This document shows, piece after piece, positions 52,030 to 62,802 of a stretch of DNA of 64,000 bases. Numbering within the stretch: position 1 is the first letter of the stretch; each line of letters opens with the position of its first letter. The DNA is from Candidatus Vallotiella sp. (ex Adelges kitamiensis). GTDB lineage: Bacteria; Pseudomonadota; Gammaproteobacteria; Burkholderiales; Burkholderiaceae. The notes under the pieces were generated by a model. It made no database searches and was not told where the DNA came from. It saw only the letters and a program-made list of their open reading frames with translations. Location: the NCBI RefSeq assembly GCF_020342435.1, contig NZ_CP080504.1, positions 945,081 through 1,009,080 on the forward strand, given 5' to 3'. Both the position numbers and the translations under genes were made by a program.

Positions 52030-53324
52030 TAGCTATTCAGCGTCTCTCGGTTATACTGCACTAGTCTGATGCGGCAACGAGCCGCCCTGCCTACTCATAG
52101 ATTCTAGTACGTTCGTGTTACAAAATATCGCATAAACTATGCATTCCCAAGATATAACTCATAAACTATGATGAGTAATGCGCAGACTCATGTACCTTTA
52201 TTGCGTTGAACAGAGTAATTATTATAGGGTATACCCAAAAAACATTCTCATCTGTTTTTTGTCTCTGTAGAAAAGATGGTTACTGAAAAGATCGTTCTTT
52301 CTAATTAGTCAATGTAATAAAGTGTTTTCCAAGTATCCTCGATTAAAATTTAAGTTAATTATTTTAAGCACTATCAAAGTATAAAAAACACTATAAATCA
52401 GAAATGAAATAATTCGTACCGAGTAAAATATTTGTATGCATTTTATGCATCTCATACATCACAACACACTTAAATTGGTTTTCTTATATATGATTTACAT
52501 AGTAGATAGTACTTAACTACGTTAATACATTCACACTGACAAAGCGGCGCATGTTAATGATCGATACCAGCTAGCGATGAGAGTATGCGGTTAATACTCT
52601 TCTCGTCATATCAAACTGGGAATCTATGTTATAAGCAAAAAACTTTTAATTTGTCGTTCTGTGACAGAATATAAGCTGCTTCAAAAAACCTGCACACGTT
52701 GTTTAGTGCCATACTGAGCTGCCTGGCCAATTCATTGCAACTCCATGCTCGTAGAATAGCGAGTGCAATAGTTATTAAGGCTACTGCATAGCTACTGGCG
52801 CTAGTAGCTAGCTTAATAGCGCTTATCTATATGGGTTATATTAGACATAATCTATGCCGCTAAGCGGTTAATAAGTTAGATATTTAAATCTAATACAACG
52901 CAAACCCTATTGCATAGACCATCTAAATAGAACTAGTTTACTGCCCTCGGATAGATAAATTAGGTTGATTTTATCATCGCTACAGCATTTATAGCTGCTA
53001 TAAGCAGTAGTTCGCTTTGTATTTCAGTATTTACGCGTCGTACCGCCTTAGATTCAGAGCATCATAGTATTTACTACATGTCTTCATCGAAGATGCACCC
53101 CGCATATTAGGTATTATAATTTGATTGATTAAAATAGGTTCCGAGCACTAAAAGCTAATTAAAGCACACGGACTTTTAACCGACCAACATTATGGCTTGA
53201 TACAAATCGTAGCGCTATATCGAATATATTTTATATAGCGCACTTATATCTACTAGATATACCTGGTAGGTAAGTGCGCGAATATTTGTATACTGCAATA
53301 AAAATCCCTTGCTAATACTTAAAC
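52030..53324. other. Divergent spacer between cca and fthC
   Basis: About 1.3 kb. A lytic transglycosylase gene is expected here in Burkholderia; I could not recognise it. Structures: an imperfect palindrome TAGCTACTGGC/GCTAGTAGCTA at about 52790-52811, and the alternative hairpins just before fthC. Confidence 0.45.
53212..53279 (+). promoter_or_regulatory. Two mutually exclusive hairpins upstream of fthC
   Basis: GCGCTATAT (53212-53220) pairs with ATATAGCGC (53233-53241), while GCGCACTTA (53239-53247) pairs with TAAGTGCGC (53271-53279). The GC of the middle arm at 53239-53241 is needed by both stems, so only one can form fully. This lies 46 bases before the fthC start. Confidence 0.45.
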
Positions 53325-53939
53325 ATGATATGTAAGCCGAAACTACTGCTCGAGGAAAGTGCAATACTACCCTCAGCAAAGAAGAAAGCGTTGCGCGCTA
53401 AGTTACTAGTCGAACGCATGCGCTTCGCCAGCACGCTACAGCGTATGCGGGCCGATGTCGAATTGGCAGTACACTTGGCGAATGTACTCAGATGGTACTC
53501 ACCGCGCTGCCTTGGTTTTTTCTGGCCGGTTTCAGCAGAGTTCGACGTGAGACCGGTAGTTAAGCATTGGCTGAACGGCAGCACCACACGTCGCGCGGCA
53601 TTACCAGTAATCGTCACGCCGCACGCGCCCATGGTCTACCATACGTGGATACCCAGCTCACCGATGAAAAAAGGGTGCTACCAGATTCCCGTTCCAGAAC
53701 ACGAATCTAGCATTATGCCGGACCTTCTTCTAGCGCCATGTATCGGCTACGACGCATCTCGATACCGACTAGGCTACGGAGGTGGTTATTTTGACCGGAC
53801 ACTAGCTGCTTGGCCGGAGCACGCTTGTTTACCGATCACAGTAGGGATCGCATATGAATGCTCTCGAATAGATTCGCTGCCATGCGGGGCGCATGACTTG
53901 CCCCTAGATATGATCGTCACAGATGCGATCTGCTATTAA
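53325..53939 (+). CDS. fthC: 5-formyltetrahydrofolate cyclo-ligase
   Basis: Returns 5-formyl-THF to the folate pool as 5,10-methenyl-THF. K-K/R..R basic N-terminal ATP site (SAKKKALRAKLL), GFFWPVSAEFDVRP and the signature RLGYGGGYFDRTLA followed by GIAYECSRIDSLPCGAHDLPLD. 204 aa. Convergent with metF, 68 bases apart, so two one-carbon enzymes are neighbours. Also known as ygfA/fau. Confidence 0.95.
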   Translation: MICKPKLLLEESAILPSAKKKALRAKLLVERMRFASTLQRMRADVELAVHLANVLRWYSPRCLGFFWPVSAEFDVRPVVKHWLNGSTTRRAALPVIVTPHAPMVYHTWIPSSPMKKGCYQIPVPEHESSIMPDLLLAPCIGYDASRYRLGYGGGYFDRTLAAWPEHACLPITVGIAYECSRIDSLPCGAHDLPLDMIVTDAICY

Positions 53940-54007
53940 TCTCTCTGTGGTATTTCTTTTAATAAATTCTCGGTGGCATCAACAGGCGTAGGCTTTTCTT
54001 CCCGCGC

Positions 54008-54838
54008 TCAGACGCGCAGTCTCTCGCATATCGTTTTGCTATTCACCGAGCTATTTAGCGTATAGAAATGTAAGCCAGGCGCACCGTTCATGACTAGTCG
54101 TTCGCACATTGCGGTTACAACATCAAGTCCGAATTCCTGAATAGCATTATAGTCGTCACCAAAGCTTTCCAGTCTCCGTGCAATCCACCTTGGAACTTCT
54201 GCGCCACACATTTCTGAAAAACGCATTAGTTGCGTATAGTTCATGATCGGCATGACACCAGGCACAATCGGTACGTCAACACCAAGTTGATGCACATCGT
54301 CGACGAAACGAAAGTAGGCATCTGCATTATAGAAATACTGTGTAATTGCTGAATTTGCACCAACCTTTACCTTGTGTGCGAAATTTTCCAGATCCGCACG
54401 TGGTGATCTTGCCTGGGGATGGTATTCTGGATACGCAGCGACTACGATATGAAACCAGTCTCCATACTCAGCTCGTACGAAAGCAACTAGTTCGCAGGCA
54501 TAGCGTAGTTCGCCAGCCCCTCCCATACCAGAGGATAAGTCTCCACGCAACGCAATAATATGCTGAATGCCGTGTGTACGATACTGAGATAGAATCTTAC
54601 GCAAGCTCTGCTTAGACGAGTCGATGCACGACAGGTGCGGAACAGCGTTGAAGCCTTCACCCGCTATTTCAAGCACAGTGTTGAATGTGCCTTGCTGAGT
54701 CGAACCACCGGCTCCAAATGTCACTGACATGAATCTTGGTTGAAGTAACGCCAGCCGCGCACGCGTTGCACGCAATTTCTCGGTTCCCTCCAAAGTCTTT
54801 GGAGGAAAAAACTCGAACGAGATTTGGGGCAATGACAT
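54008..54838 (-). CDS. metF: 5,10-methylenetetrahydrofolate reductase
   Basis: FAD enzyme making 5-methyl-THF for methionine synthesis. SFEFFPPKT with the catalytic Glu, SVTFGAGGST, HLSCID, ALRGD and the C-terminal GLHFYTLN are all present. 276 aa, full length. Minus strand, after the holin-like gene (48 bases) and ahcY (75 bases more), giving an ahcY-holin-like-metF operon as in Burkholderia. Confidence 0.97.
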   Translation of the reverse strand: MSLPQISFEFFPPKTLEGTEKLRATRARLALLQPRFMSVTFGAGGSTQQGTFNTVLEIAGEGFNAVPHLSCIDSSKQSLRKILSQYRTHGIQHIIALRGDLSSGMGGAGELRYACELVAFVRAEYGDWFHIVVAAYPEYHPQARSPRADLENFAHKVKVGANSAITQYFYNADAYFRFVDDVHQLGVDVPIVPGVMPIMNYTQLMRFSEMCGAEVPRWIARRLESFGDDYNAIQEFGLDVVTAMCERLVMNGAPGLHFYTLNSSVNSKTICERLRV

Positions 54839-54886
54839 AGAGATTTAAGACAAAATAAGGATATTAAAAGAGATTGCCAGCACGCA

Positions 54887-55252
54887 TTAGTACCAGCGGT
54901 CGATGGTAAAACGATGACTAAGAATTAACCCGCTTAGAAGATACGATATGACGCTATATAGGATTGATCCATAGAATGCCGACAAAAATCCGGAAACTTC
55001 GAAGCCTTTAAGCAGCATTGCACACAACCAAAAACACAACGCATTAATCACCAAGATAAACATACCTAGAGTAAACACTGTCAACGGCAGTGTGCATAAG
55101 ATCAAGAGTGGCCGAATAATCAGGTTAATTAACCCGAGCACGATCGTGACAATTAGTGCAGTGCCAAAGTCTTTAATTTGGATCGAGGGCACGATATATC
55201 TAATAATCAGCAGTGCAAGTGCATTAATCAACCAGGTCAGCAATACGGTCAT
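54887..55252 (-). CDS. Phage-holin-4_2 family membrane protein (YvlD-like)
   Basis: 121 aa with four membrane helices and the family pattern LGLINLIIRPLLILCTLPLTVFTLG. The name is historical; this is a chromosomal conserved protein, not evidence of a prophage. Function unknown. ATG 55252 has AAGGAG six bases upstream, so the 16-residue upstream extension is not used. Sits between ahcY and metF. Confidence 0.93.
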   Translation of the reverse strand: MTVLLTWLINALALLIIRYIVPSIQIKDFGTALIVTIVLGLINLIIRPLLILCTLPLTVFTLGMFILVINALCFWLCAMLLKGFEVSGFLSAFYGSILYSVISYLLSGLILSHRFTIDRWY

Positions 55253-55327
55253 AGAAGGCTCCTTATGATAAAAGCTACACGCACGGGTATACCTAACCAA
55301 TCATGCGCTGCGCACTGCCTGATGTAG

Positions 55328-56749
55328 TTAATAGCGGTAGTGATCTAGCTTGAACGGCCCATGCTTGTCCACGCCAATATATCGAGCTTGAGCATCGCTT
55401 AGTTCTGTTAGTGTCGCGCCAATACGCGACAGATGCAAACGAGCAACTTTCTCATCTAAATGCTTAGGCAGCATGTAGACTTTATTCTGATACCGCTCAC
55501 CGCGCGTAAATAATTCGATCTGTGCGAGTGTCTGATTCGTGAAAGAATTAGACATTACAAATGATGGGTGGCCAGTTGCGCAGCTAAGGTTTACGAGCCG
55601 GCCTTCCGCTAACAAAATTACTCGTTTTCCATCTGGGAAGATGATGTGGTCTACCTGTGGTTTGATATTTTCCCATGAATACTGGCGTATAGATGCCACG
55701 TCAATTTCTGAATCAAAGTGACCAATATTGCAAATAATTGCATTGTGGCGCATAGCCTTCATATGGTTGTGGTTAATCACATGATAGTTACCAGTAGCTG
55801 TTACAAAGATGTCGGCCTGATCTGCCGCATAGTCTATGGTGACGATGCGATAACCTTCCATAGCGGCTTGCAATGCACAGATTGGATCAACCTCGGTCAC
55901 CCACACTCTGGCTCCAAGCCCTCGCAAGGACTGCGCACAGCCTTTACCAACACCTCCGTAGCCGGCTACTACGGCAAGCTTGCCAGCAATCATTACATCA
56001 GTTGCCCGCTTAATGCCGTCTATTAATGATTCGCGGCAACCGTATAGGTTGTCAAACTTAGACTTCGTCACCGAGTCATTCACATTTATAACCGGAAATG
56101 GTAAGCGAGCTTCTCGCTCCATTTCGTATAGTCGATGCACACCGGTTGTGGTTTCTTCGGTCACTCCGCGAATATGCGTTAGGCGTACGGAATACCAGCA
56201 CGGATCTAAGTCAAGATAGCGGGCAATTATGTTGTATAACACAACCTCCCCTTCGTTCAACGGATTAGCAATCACTGAGCGGTCTTGGCTGGCTTGAGCC
56301 CCAATGATCAGAAGCCGTGTAGCATCGCCACCATCATCGAGAATCATGTTGGCAAACAGATTGTCTGGCCATTCAAAGATCCGGTGTGTAAATTCCCAGT
56401 ATTCATAAAGCGATTCACCTTTATATGCAAATACTGGTGTGCCGGTTTTAACAATTGCAGCCGCAGCGTGGTCCTGCGTGGAAAAGACATTACATGAGGC
56501 CCAACGTACGTCCGCGCCTAGCGCCTTCAGTGTCTCAATTAGTACGCCAGTCTGTATTGTCATATGTAGCGAGCCAGCAATACGGGCGCCTTTTAGTGGT
56601 TGCTCGGCCCGGTACTCGTCACGTATCTGTACTAAGCCCGGCATTTCAGTCTCAGCAATGTTTAACTCTTTCCGACCCCATTCAGCAAGCGACGTATTAG
56701 CAACGATATAATCCTGGAAGGAGTTTTTTTCGTAGACCGTAGCGCTCAT
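55328..56749 (-). CDS. ahcY: S-adenosylhomocysteine hydrolase
   Basis: Splits S-adenosylhomocysteine into adenosine and homocysteine, keeping methyltransferases running. NAD-bound enzyme; [35 protein letters not shown], the NAD-binding GYGGVGKG and the C-terminal KPDHYRY-like FKLDHYRY are visible. ATG 56749 follows AAAAGGAGG with good spacing and gives 473 aa. The 48 codons open upstream are leader RNA, namely the SAH riboswitch. The expected GYGDVGKG has Gly for Asp in the NAD motif, a minor oddity. Confidence 0.97.
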   Translation of the reverse strand: MSATVYEKNSFQDYIVANTSLAEWGRKELNIAETEMPGLVQIRDEYRAEQPLKGARIAGSLHMTIQTGVLIETLKALGADVRWASCNVFSTQDHAAAAIVKTGTPVFAYKGESLYEYWEFTHRIFEWPDNLFANMILDDGGDATRLLIIGAQASQDRSVIANPLNEGEVVLYNIIARYLDLDPCWYSVRLTHIRGVTEETTTGVHRLYEMEREARLPFPVINVNDSVTKSKFDNLYGCRESLIDGIKRATDVMIAGKLAVVAGYGGVGKGCAQSLRGLGARVWVTEVDPICALQAAMEGYRIVTIDYAADQADIFVTATGNYHVINHNHMKAMRHNAIICNIGHFDSEIDVASIRQYSWENIKPQVDHIIFPDGKRVILLAEGRLVNLSCATGHPSFVMSNSFTNQTLAQIELFTRGERYQNKVYMLPKHLDEKVARLHLSRIGATLTELSDAQARYIGVDKHGPFKLDHYRY

Positions 56750-56781
56750 CACGCCTCCTTTTCTATCAAAAGAAATAAAGA

Positions 56782-56876
56782 CGTAAGCGCCGTTATGGAC
56801 ACGACCGCAGAAAACCCGCTGTGGTCGAAAAATTCGAGCCTGGCGGCTGTCAGCCGTCGCAACGCTCCTCGAAACA
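56782..56876 (-). promoter_or_regulatory. SAH riboswitch in the ahcY leader
   Basis: Minus-strand order: TTCGAGGAGCGTTGCGAC, hairpin CGGCT-GAC-AGCCG, GCCAGGCTCGAA, a variable hairpin CGACC...GGTCG, then AACGGCGCTTAC. These are the conserved blocks of the SAH riboswitch as I know it: P1 TTCGAG/CTCGAA closes the core, and the AGCG/CGCT contact forms the pseudoknot. It ends 33 bases before the ahcY ATG, covering a region that precedes the Shine-Dalgarno. In known members SAH binding turns ahcY on. Confidence 0.93.
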
Positions 56877-57239
56877 AGCCGCGATTGTAACAAAATGACA
56901 GATACTGCTCAATTGAGATAGCTAGCTAGAAGCTAGCATTAGTGCATTGATCAGGATTCAAAACATGTTAATCTTGATTATTAGAGCAGCTACATCATAC
57001 AGGCAACTTATTAAATAGTGCTAACGCAAACGGAATCCACACTATAAAATCTAGGCTAGCTATACCGATAGTTTCGAATTAATACAGTAAACGCCTTAGC
57101 GTCAGAGAATTTCGACTGCTATTCATAGCAACTATAACTAAGAATTATAACCAATAGCGCCATATCAACTCCTAGTCAGTTAGAATAGACATTTTACTGA
57201 GGTCGGCTTCGCCGCTCTCCGGCTACCGAGTACCGCCTT
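56877..57239. other. Divergent promoter region, ahcY and permease
   Basis: About 360 bases between the riboswitch and the permease start. No gene. It must contain the promoters of both divergent units; I could not assign boxes with confidence. Confidence 0.4.
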
Positions 57240-58646
57240 ATGTCACTGCTTCGAAAGAAAAATATTGATCATATGCTAGCCAGCCGAGATGCTGATGACA
57301 GCTTGCCCAGAACACTGGGGCCCCTAGATCTCACACTTCTTGGCATCGGGGCTATTATCGGTACTGGCATTTTTGTGCTCACAGGAACCGGGGCGGTTAT
57401 CGCCGGTCCCGCTCTAACACTAGCTTTCTTCGTTGCAGCAATTGCATGTTGCTTTGCCGCTCTCGCCTATGCTGAATTCTCATCGACGATTCCGGTCGCA
57501 GGCTCGATTTATACTTACTCGTATGCAACTCTCGGCGAGCTTGCTGCTTGGATTATCGGTTGGGATTTGATGCTGGAATACGGACTTGCAACATCAGCAG
57601 TATCGGTTGGGTGGTCAGGCTACCTTCAGTCGTTATTGTCCGGCCTCGGTATTACTCTACCAGAAGTACTAACTGCAGCGCCTGGGACTGTACCCGACCA
57701 TATAACATGGTTTAACTTGCCGGCGTTTCTCGTCATAATAGCCGTTACACTCCTATTATCGATTGGTATACGAGAATCTACCCGGATAAATAACGTGATG
57801 GTCGCTATTAAGTTAGGCGTCGTGTTATTAGTAATCGCAGTCGGTGCGCTACATATCCAACCAGCGAACTGGCATCCATTTATGCCGATGGGGTGGTCTG
57901 GCGTGTTTGGAGCCGCTGCGGTAATGTTTTTCGCCTTTATTGGGTTCGACTCAGTATCATCAGCAGCGGAAGAGGTTAAAAACCCGAAACGCGACCTCCC
58001 AATCGGGATCATTGGATCCCTTGCAGTCTGCGCGGCACTCTACATGGGGGTCGCTGCTGTTGTCACCGGCGTCGTACCGTACAGTGAGTTTGCGCATGTA
58101 TCGCATCCAGTATCCTACGTGCTTCAGATGATCGGCGCCGGCTGGGTTGCTGGATTTGTCGACTTAGGTGCAGTTCTCGGCATGTTAACGGTGATCCTTG
58201 TAATGATGTATTGTCAAACTCGCATTATCTTCGCGATGTCACGAGATGGCTTGCTGCCTACTGCGCTCTCTCGCGTTCACCCGCGCTTTCAAACACCACT
58301 GATCACCACCTGGCTAGTGGGAATCTTTTTCGCACTAATTGGTGCACTGATGCCGCTGGATGTCCTAGCGGAGTTAATCAATATAGGCACCCTAGCCGCT
58401 TTTTCGATGGTCTCTATCGCAGTACTTATTCTGCGGCACACACACCCAGCACTACCACGCGCATTCCGATGTCCCGGGGTACCGCTTGTACCAATATTTG
58501 CAGTTACATCCTGTGTATTTCTGATGGCTCACTTACAAGTAATAACATGGGTTGCATTTGTAATGTGGCTAGCACTGGGACTAATCGTATACTTCGGATA
58601 CTCACGGCAGCATGCGAAGCTTGCATTGAATACTGAGCATAGATAG
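57240..58646 (+). CDS. APC-family amino acid permease (CAT-like, YfnA type)
   Basis: Twelve-helix inner-membrane amino acid transporter. The substrate-binding helix 1 motif GIGAIIGTGIFVLTG and helix 6 FFAFIGFDSVSSAAEEVKNPKRDLP are typical of the cationic amino acid transporter group. 468 aa. Substrate not deducible. Retained uptake of amino acids fits a host-dependent life. Confidence 0.94.
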   Translation: MSLLRKKNIDHMLASRDADDSLPRTLGPLDLTLLGIGAIIGTGIFVLTGTGAVIAGPALTLAFFVAAIACCFAALAYAEFSSTIPVAGSIYTYSYATLGELAAWIIGWDLMLEYGLATSAVSVGWSGYLQSLLSGLGITLPEVLTAAPGTVPDHITWFNLPAFLVIIAVTLLLSIGIRESTRINNVMVAIKLGVVLLVIAVGALHIQPANWHPFMPMGWSGVFGAAAVMFFAFIGFDSVSSAAEEVKNPKRDLPIGIIGSLAVCAALYMGVAAVVTGVVPYSEFAHVSHPVSYVLQMIGAGWVAGFVDLGAVLGMLTVILVMMYCQTRIIFAMSRDGLLPTALSRVHPRFQTPLITTWLVGIFFALIGALMPLDVLAELINIGTLAAFSMVSIAVLILRHTHPALPRAFRCPGVPLVPIFAVTSCVFLMAHLQVITWVAFVMWLALGLIVYFGYSRQHAKLALNTEHR

Positions 58647-58745
58647 TGCCTCTACATACCCCCCTTCATGTATGCGGGTCCATCCTTGGCTATGGATGTC
58701 GCCCTCATCTGAGCAAAATAGTGATAAGCTATCTTGCGATAGGTA

Positions 58746-58774
58746 CCCCCGAAAGATTTTGCGAAGGGGGTTTT
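58746..58774 (+). terminator. Probable intrinsic terminator after the permease gene
   Basis: CCCCC (58746-58750) pairs with GGGGG (58766-58770), followed by TTTT. The 15-base loop is long, so confidence is moderate. Confidence 0.5.
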
Positions 58775-59271
58775 CCCCTATACCTATAAATAGCAATAAT
58801 ATACCAGATGCATTTAATCATTACAGATAGCTCGAGACCATCTGCTTCAATATTGAAACAGATAGAGAAAAGCCCATAATTTGATAGCAGATTGGCAGGT
58901 AATATTCAAGCGCTATCTCCGTATACTATTTACGTGTGCGCACCGTCATGCCTACATTCAACCTACTGCCAGTTTTGATCATCGCTGCTATTATTAGGCT
59001 CGTTTACATTATATATAACTAATTTAGAACTGACGTCTAGATTTTTAGTGTTGCTATCGTACATATAGCATTCGTAATTGTACTGACAGCATGAACCTGA
59101 GATTGTATACGATCAAATGCTAGCTCAGCTAGACTGGTAGTAGGTCATTATAGTGCTTTTTTGTACTGCTACATATTTATCACATATCAAGTACTCAACC
59201 AGATTCTCTTGATTTCCTTTACGGGAAATCGGCGGAAATAATCAATCTCTAATGTATAGCTATCCCATGTA
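58775..59271. other. Convergent spacer, permease to metK
   Basis: About 500 bases, AT-rich, no gene or clear terminator on the metK side recognised. Confidence 0.4.
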
Positions 59272-60477
59272 TTAGGATACAGTATCCACTAGCTCAGTGC
59301 TGGCTGCTGCAGCTAATATAATCGCCTTGTCAGTAGCTTCCCATGAAAATTCAGGATCCTCGCGACCAAAGTGGCCATAGGCAGCAGTCTTTTCGTAAAT
59401 TGGACGGAGTAGGTTTAACATTTGAATAACGCCTCTCGGACGTAGGTCAAAGTGCTGCTGAACAAGCTTGGTAATCACTATATCCGGCACCCGGCCTGTT
59501 TCAAATGTATTAATCATTACAGATGTTGGATGTGAAACTCCAATCGCGTACGAAACTTGGATTAGGCATCGAGAGGCCAGCCCTGCTGCAACGATATTCT
59601 TCGCAACGTAGCGTCCTGCATACGCAGCAGAACGATCTACTTTCGATGGATCCTTGCCCGAAAAAGCCCCACCACCATGCGGTGCAGCTCCTCCGTATGT
59701 ATCAACGATAATTTTGCGTCCGGTGAGCCCACAATCGCCCTGAGGGCCGCCGATCACAAATCGGCCAGTTGGATTAACGAGAAACTTCAAATTATGCTTA
59801 ATCAGATTTTTTGGCAGTACTGGCTTAATTACCTCCTCTATTACCGCCTCGCGCAACGTAGACAGATCAATATCCGGTGCATGCTGCGTAGAAAGCACAA
59901 CGGTGTCAATTGAATCGGGCTGCCCGTTAACATAGCGCACCGTCACTTGCGATTTTGCATCCGGACGCAGCCATGGAAGCCGACCGTCGCGGCGTAGGGT
60001 GGCTTGTCGCTCGACAAGACGGTGCGACAAATAGATTGGCAGCGGCATTAATTCAGGTGTCTCATTACATGCATAACCAAACATTAAACCTTGATCACCT
60101 GCACCTTGATCTAAATCATCGTCGTGTGCGTTACTCACGCCTTGCGCAATATCTGGCGACTGCTTATCGTAAGCTACCAGTACCGCACAACCTCGGTAAT
60201 CGATTCCATAATCAGTATTATCGTAGCCGATACGCCTAATCGTATCGCGTGCGACCTGAATATAGTCGACGTTTGCGTGCGTTGTGATTTCGCCAGCCAG
60301 TACTACTAAACCAGTGTTACATAAAGTTTCGACTGCCACACGCGAATAGCGGTCTTGCGCTAAGATTGCATCAAGGATCGCATCTGAGATCTGGTCAGCC
60401 ACCTTGTCTGGATGACCCTCAGATACGGATTCCGAAGTAAAAAGATAGCTGTTCTCCACTTCGTTGTCTCTAGTCAT
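59272..60477 (-). CDS. metK: S-adenosylmethionine synthetase
   Basis: Makes SAM from methionine and [26 protein letters not shown] at the N-terminus, [13 protein letters not shown], and the P-loop-like [23 protein letters not shown] are intact. 401 aa. ATG 60477. Together with ahcY and metF it covers most of the methyl cycle in this window; methionine synthase is not here. Confidence 0.98.
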   Translation of the reverse strand: MTRDNEVENSYLFTSESVSEGHPDKVADQISDAILDAILAQDRYSRVAVETLCNTGLVVLAGEITTHANVDYIQVARDTIRRIGYDNTDYGIDYRGCAVLVAYDKQSPDIAQGVSNAHDDDLDQGAGDQGLMFGYACNETPELMPLPIYLSHRLVERQATLRRDGRLPWLRPDAKSQVTVRYVNGQPDSIDTVVLSTQHAPDIDLSTLREAVIEEVIKPVLPKNLIKHNLKFLVNPTGRFVIGGPQGDCGLTGRKIIVDTYGGAAPHGGGAFSGKDPSKVDRSAAYAGRYVAKNIVAAGLASRCLIQVSYAIGVSHPTSVMINTFETGRVPDIVITKLVQQHFDLRPRGVIQMLNLLRPIYEKTAAYGHFGREDPEFSWEATDKAIILAAAASTELVDTVS

Positions 60478-61503
60478 AAGGTCGGTTGCGTTTACACGTT
60501 ATTGCTGCATTCAAGTCGAAAAGACGACGATTTTGGCAGATTATATAGGGCACTGCTTCGATAAATTCTTCACCCGCTATCGCCCTGAAAGCTGTCTCAT
60601 TAATTTAGGGGATCGCTTGTATTATAGAGATTTATACAGCAGTATTCACAGGCGTTGAATTATCGTTTTATTACTACTAATAATGGTGTGCCTGAACAAG
60701 ATTAGCTCGCACCCGCACCTACTTTTCTATCCCGTTTATGAAGTTCTTTGTGCTACAGCCTAATAGGACTTAGGTCGACTTCCTTGATGAGGCACTTAAC
60801 ACTGACAGACTAGATGCGGAATAATCATCGAGAGAATATTAACCTTATATTTTATTTCCTTCAGCAGAACAAGGTGGGTATAAGAGATTATTAAACGGTA
60901 GTTCTACTACATAGTTCGGAGCTACCTTAAGTACAGTGAGAAGTAGCTCGGAGTAAAGAAAAATCTGAGAAGCTGATCCAGTATAATAAGCATGATTAAG
61001 CTTCACGATTCGAACATTTTTTTGAAAGCTATTCTTCAACGCGCATTTCGTCGATATGAAGTCAAGCTTAACTTTTATAACCACTAGTTTTTCTAAAGTA
61101 AAGAGTGCCGTACTAGCCCATTCCAGGTTCATTTCCAGACAAGGCTATGCTCACTAAGTGAGTCACAGTATAGATGTAGCTGTCGTCCCGATAGTCGCAA
61201 GTGTGTCGCGTTATAACTAGTACACAATTAATGCATATAAGCCGGGGGTGTTTAGCGCAGAAATATATCCATCTTGCGAAAAAAAGGCATATATCCGTTA
61301 GCATTGTTTATCCACAAGATATTGCCGAATTGTAAGCAACATTGATTCAAGATCTTAACCCTCCTCCAAACTTTATGAGGAGCTACTAATATAACTGTCT
61401 CCAAAGTGTATGAATGCGTAATTAGAAACTAGAACATCGATACTTTAGAACACTTTCTTCGGGTAAAGTAGTCTTGACTGTTTCCTAATTACAACTCAAT
61501 GTT
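60478..61503. other. Spacer between metK and dapF
   Basis: About 1.0 kb. In Burkholderia two late acyltransferase genes of lipid A (lpxL/htrB type) lie here; I see no readable trace. Short minus-strand frames at 60845-61304 match nothing. Confidence 0.5.
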
Positions 61504-62382
61504 ATGAAGCTTAAATTTACTAAGATGCATGGTGCTGGTAATGACTTTGTGATCCTTGACGGCGTGCGTAACATAATCTTACCTACACCTAAATTTGTGC
61601 GTCACCTTACCGATCGACATTTCGGAATTGGCGCGGATCAGCTCTTGCTAGTCGAGCAGCCTACTCTTAATGGTGTAGATTTTAAGTACCGCATCTTTAA
61701 CTGTGATGGCCACGAAGTTGAACACTGCGGCAATGGTGCCCGCTGCTTTATGAAGTTCGTGCATGAAATCGGGCTAAGTCATGCATGCACAATTCGCGTG
61801 CAGGTTCGGCGAGGCGTGAGTACGTTATGCTTACAAGACAATGGCGAGGTGCTTGTTGATATGGGTGTTCCGGGATTAGCTCCCTCACAAGTTCCGTTTG
61901 ATCCATCTGGGCTGACACCGATCAAAGATGGCGACGATTTACTGTGGCCACTCAACGTGCGCGGCTTGATACAATGGATTTCTGTGGTTTCTATGGGTAA
62001 TCCACACGCGGTGCAAATCGTCAATGATACTGATATTGCACCAGTACTCAGGGATGGGCCGGTAATCGAATTGCACGCGCACTTCCCAAACCAGGTGAAC
62101 GCAGGATTCATGCAGATCGTCTCGCGGAACGAAATCAAACTGCGCGTCTATGAGCGTGGCGCAGGCGAAACGCTCGCATGTGGCTCGGGGGCTTGTGCAG
62201 CGGTAGTATCTGGCATCCGACGGAAAGTATTAGACTCTCCCACACGGGTACGAATGAGAGGCGGTATACTAACCATATCATGGGCCGGACAGCGTGATAG
62301 TAACGCTTCGGTTATGCTAGCTGGGCCAGCAAACACTGTCTTCGCGGGCGAAATCAATGTACCTGACTATTTTTTTGTGTAA
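61504..62382 (+). CDS. dapF: Diaminopimelate epimerase
   Basis: Converts LL- to meso-diaminopimelate for lysine and peptidoglycan. [13 protein letters not shown], the first catalytic Cys in HCGNGARCF and the second in [11 protein letters not shown]. 292 aa, usual for Burkholderia. Upstream lipid A genes are gone; downstream a DUF484 stub separates it from xerC. Confidence 0.97.
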   Translation: MKLKFTKMHGAGNDFVILDGVRNIILPTPKFVRHLTDRHFGIGADQLLLVEQPTLNGVDFKYRIFNCDGHEVEHCGNGARCFMKFVHEIGLSHACTIRVQVRRGVSTLCLQDNGEVLVDMGVPGLAPSQVPFDPSGLTPIKDGDDLLWPLNVRGLIQWISVVSMGNPHAVQIVNDTDIAPVLRDGPVIELHAHFPNQVNAGFMQIVSRNEIKLRVYERGAGETLACGSGACAAVVSGIRRKVLDSPTRVRMRGGILTISWAGQRDSNASVMLAGPANTVFAGEINVPDYFFV

Positions 62383-62448
62383 GCACGATTACTACTCTAG
62401 GCCACTAGAGATGTATGCGCTGAGCAGAAAAACCGGTCTTATACAGCT

Positions 62449-62583
62449 ATGAACGGCCACATAGTCGTGAATTATATAATAGATGACCCAGAGTTCTTTG
62501 ACTGCTCCATCTGGGTACAAGTATCATCGCAAAGTGCTAACAGCATCGACTACATTAAATCTTTAACTAATTATGATGGCTAG
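62449..62583 (+). pseudogene. N-terminal stub of a DUF484 gene
   Basis: ATG 62449 opens a 44-codon frame starting MNGHIVVNYIIDDPEFF and ending at TAG 62581. The pattern VxxYxxxxPEFF matches the DUF484 N-terminus (VAEYLLDHPEFF) as I recall it, and DUF484 is the gene found between dapF and xerC in Burkholderia and many gammaproteobacteria. The family is ~220 aa, so most is lost; 62584-62802 shows no further similarity. Function of DUF484 is unknown. Confidence 0.8.
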
Positions 62584-62802
62584 ATTCAGGACTGCGCCCT
62601 TAAAGCTATATAAGGGCTATAAGTGAACAATATTAGAACGTCTTGGAAAGCGAATACAACTATTTATTTAGCTTGCTTGCGCTTGGCTCACTAAAGCCTA
62701 CACGGTAGATGGGAAGGTGTGACCACCGTCTTTCACAGAAGGCTGATAGCTCATAGGTGCCATGAACACGCCGGCTATGCGCTTACTAAACAAACATTCA
62801 TT

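Noticed and set aside
53100-53324. 6S RNA (ssrS), which precedes fthC/ygfA in enteric bacteria
   Set aside because: The conserved 6S elements are not present; only the two short competing stems are seen.
54887-55252. Prophage, suggested by the 'phage holin' family name
   Set aside because: Chromosomal conserved gene in a fixed ahcY-metF context; no other phage gene in the window.
56750-56893. N-terminal extension of AhcY by 48 residues
   Set aside because: The sequence is the SAH riboswitch leader; a strong Shine-Dalgarno and family alignment place the start at 56749.
60845-61304. Two overlapping minus-strand frames between metK and dapF
   Set aside because: Expected ancestral genes lie on the plus strand; neither frame resembles a known protein.
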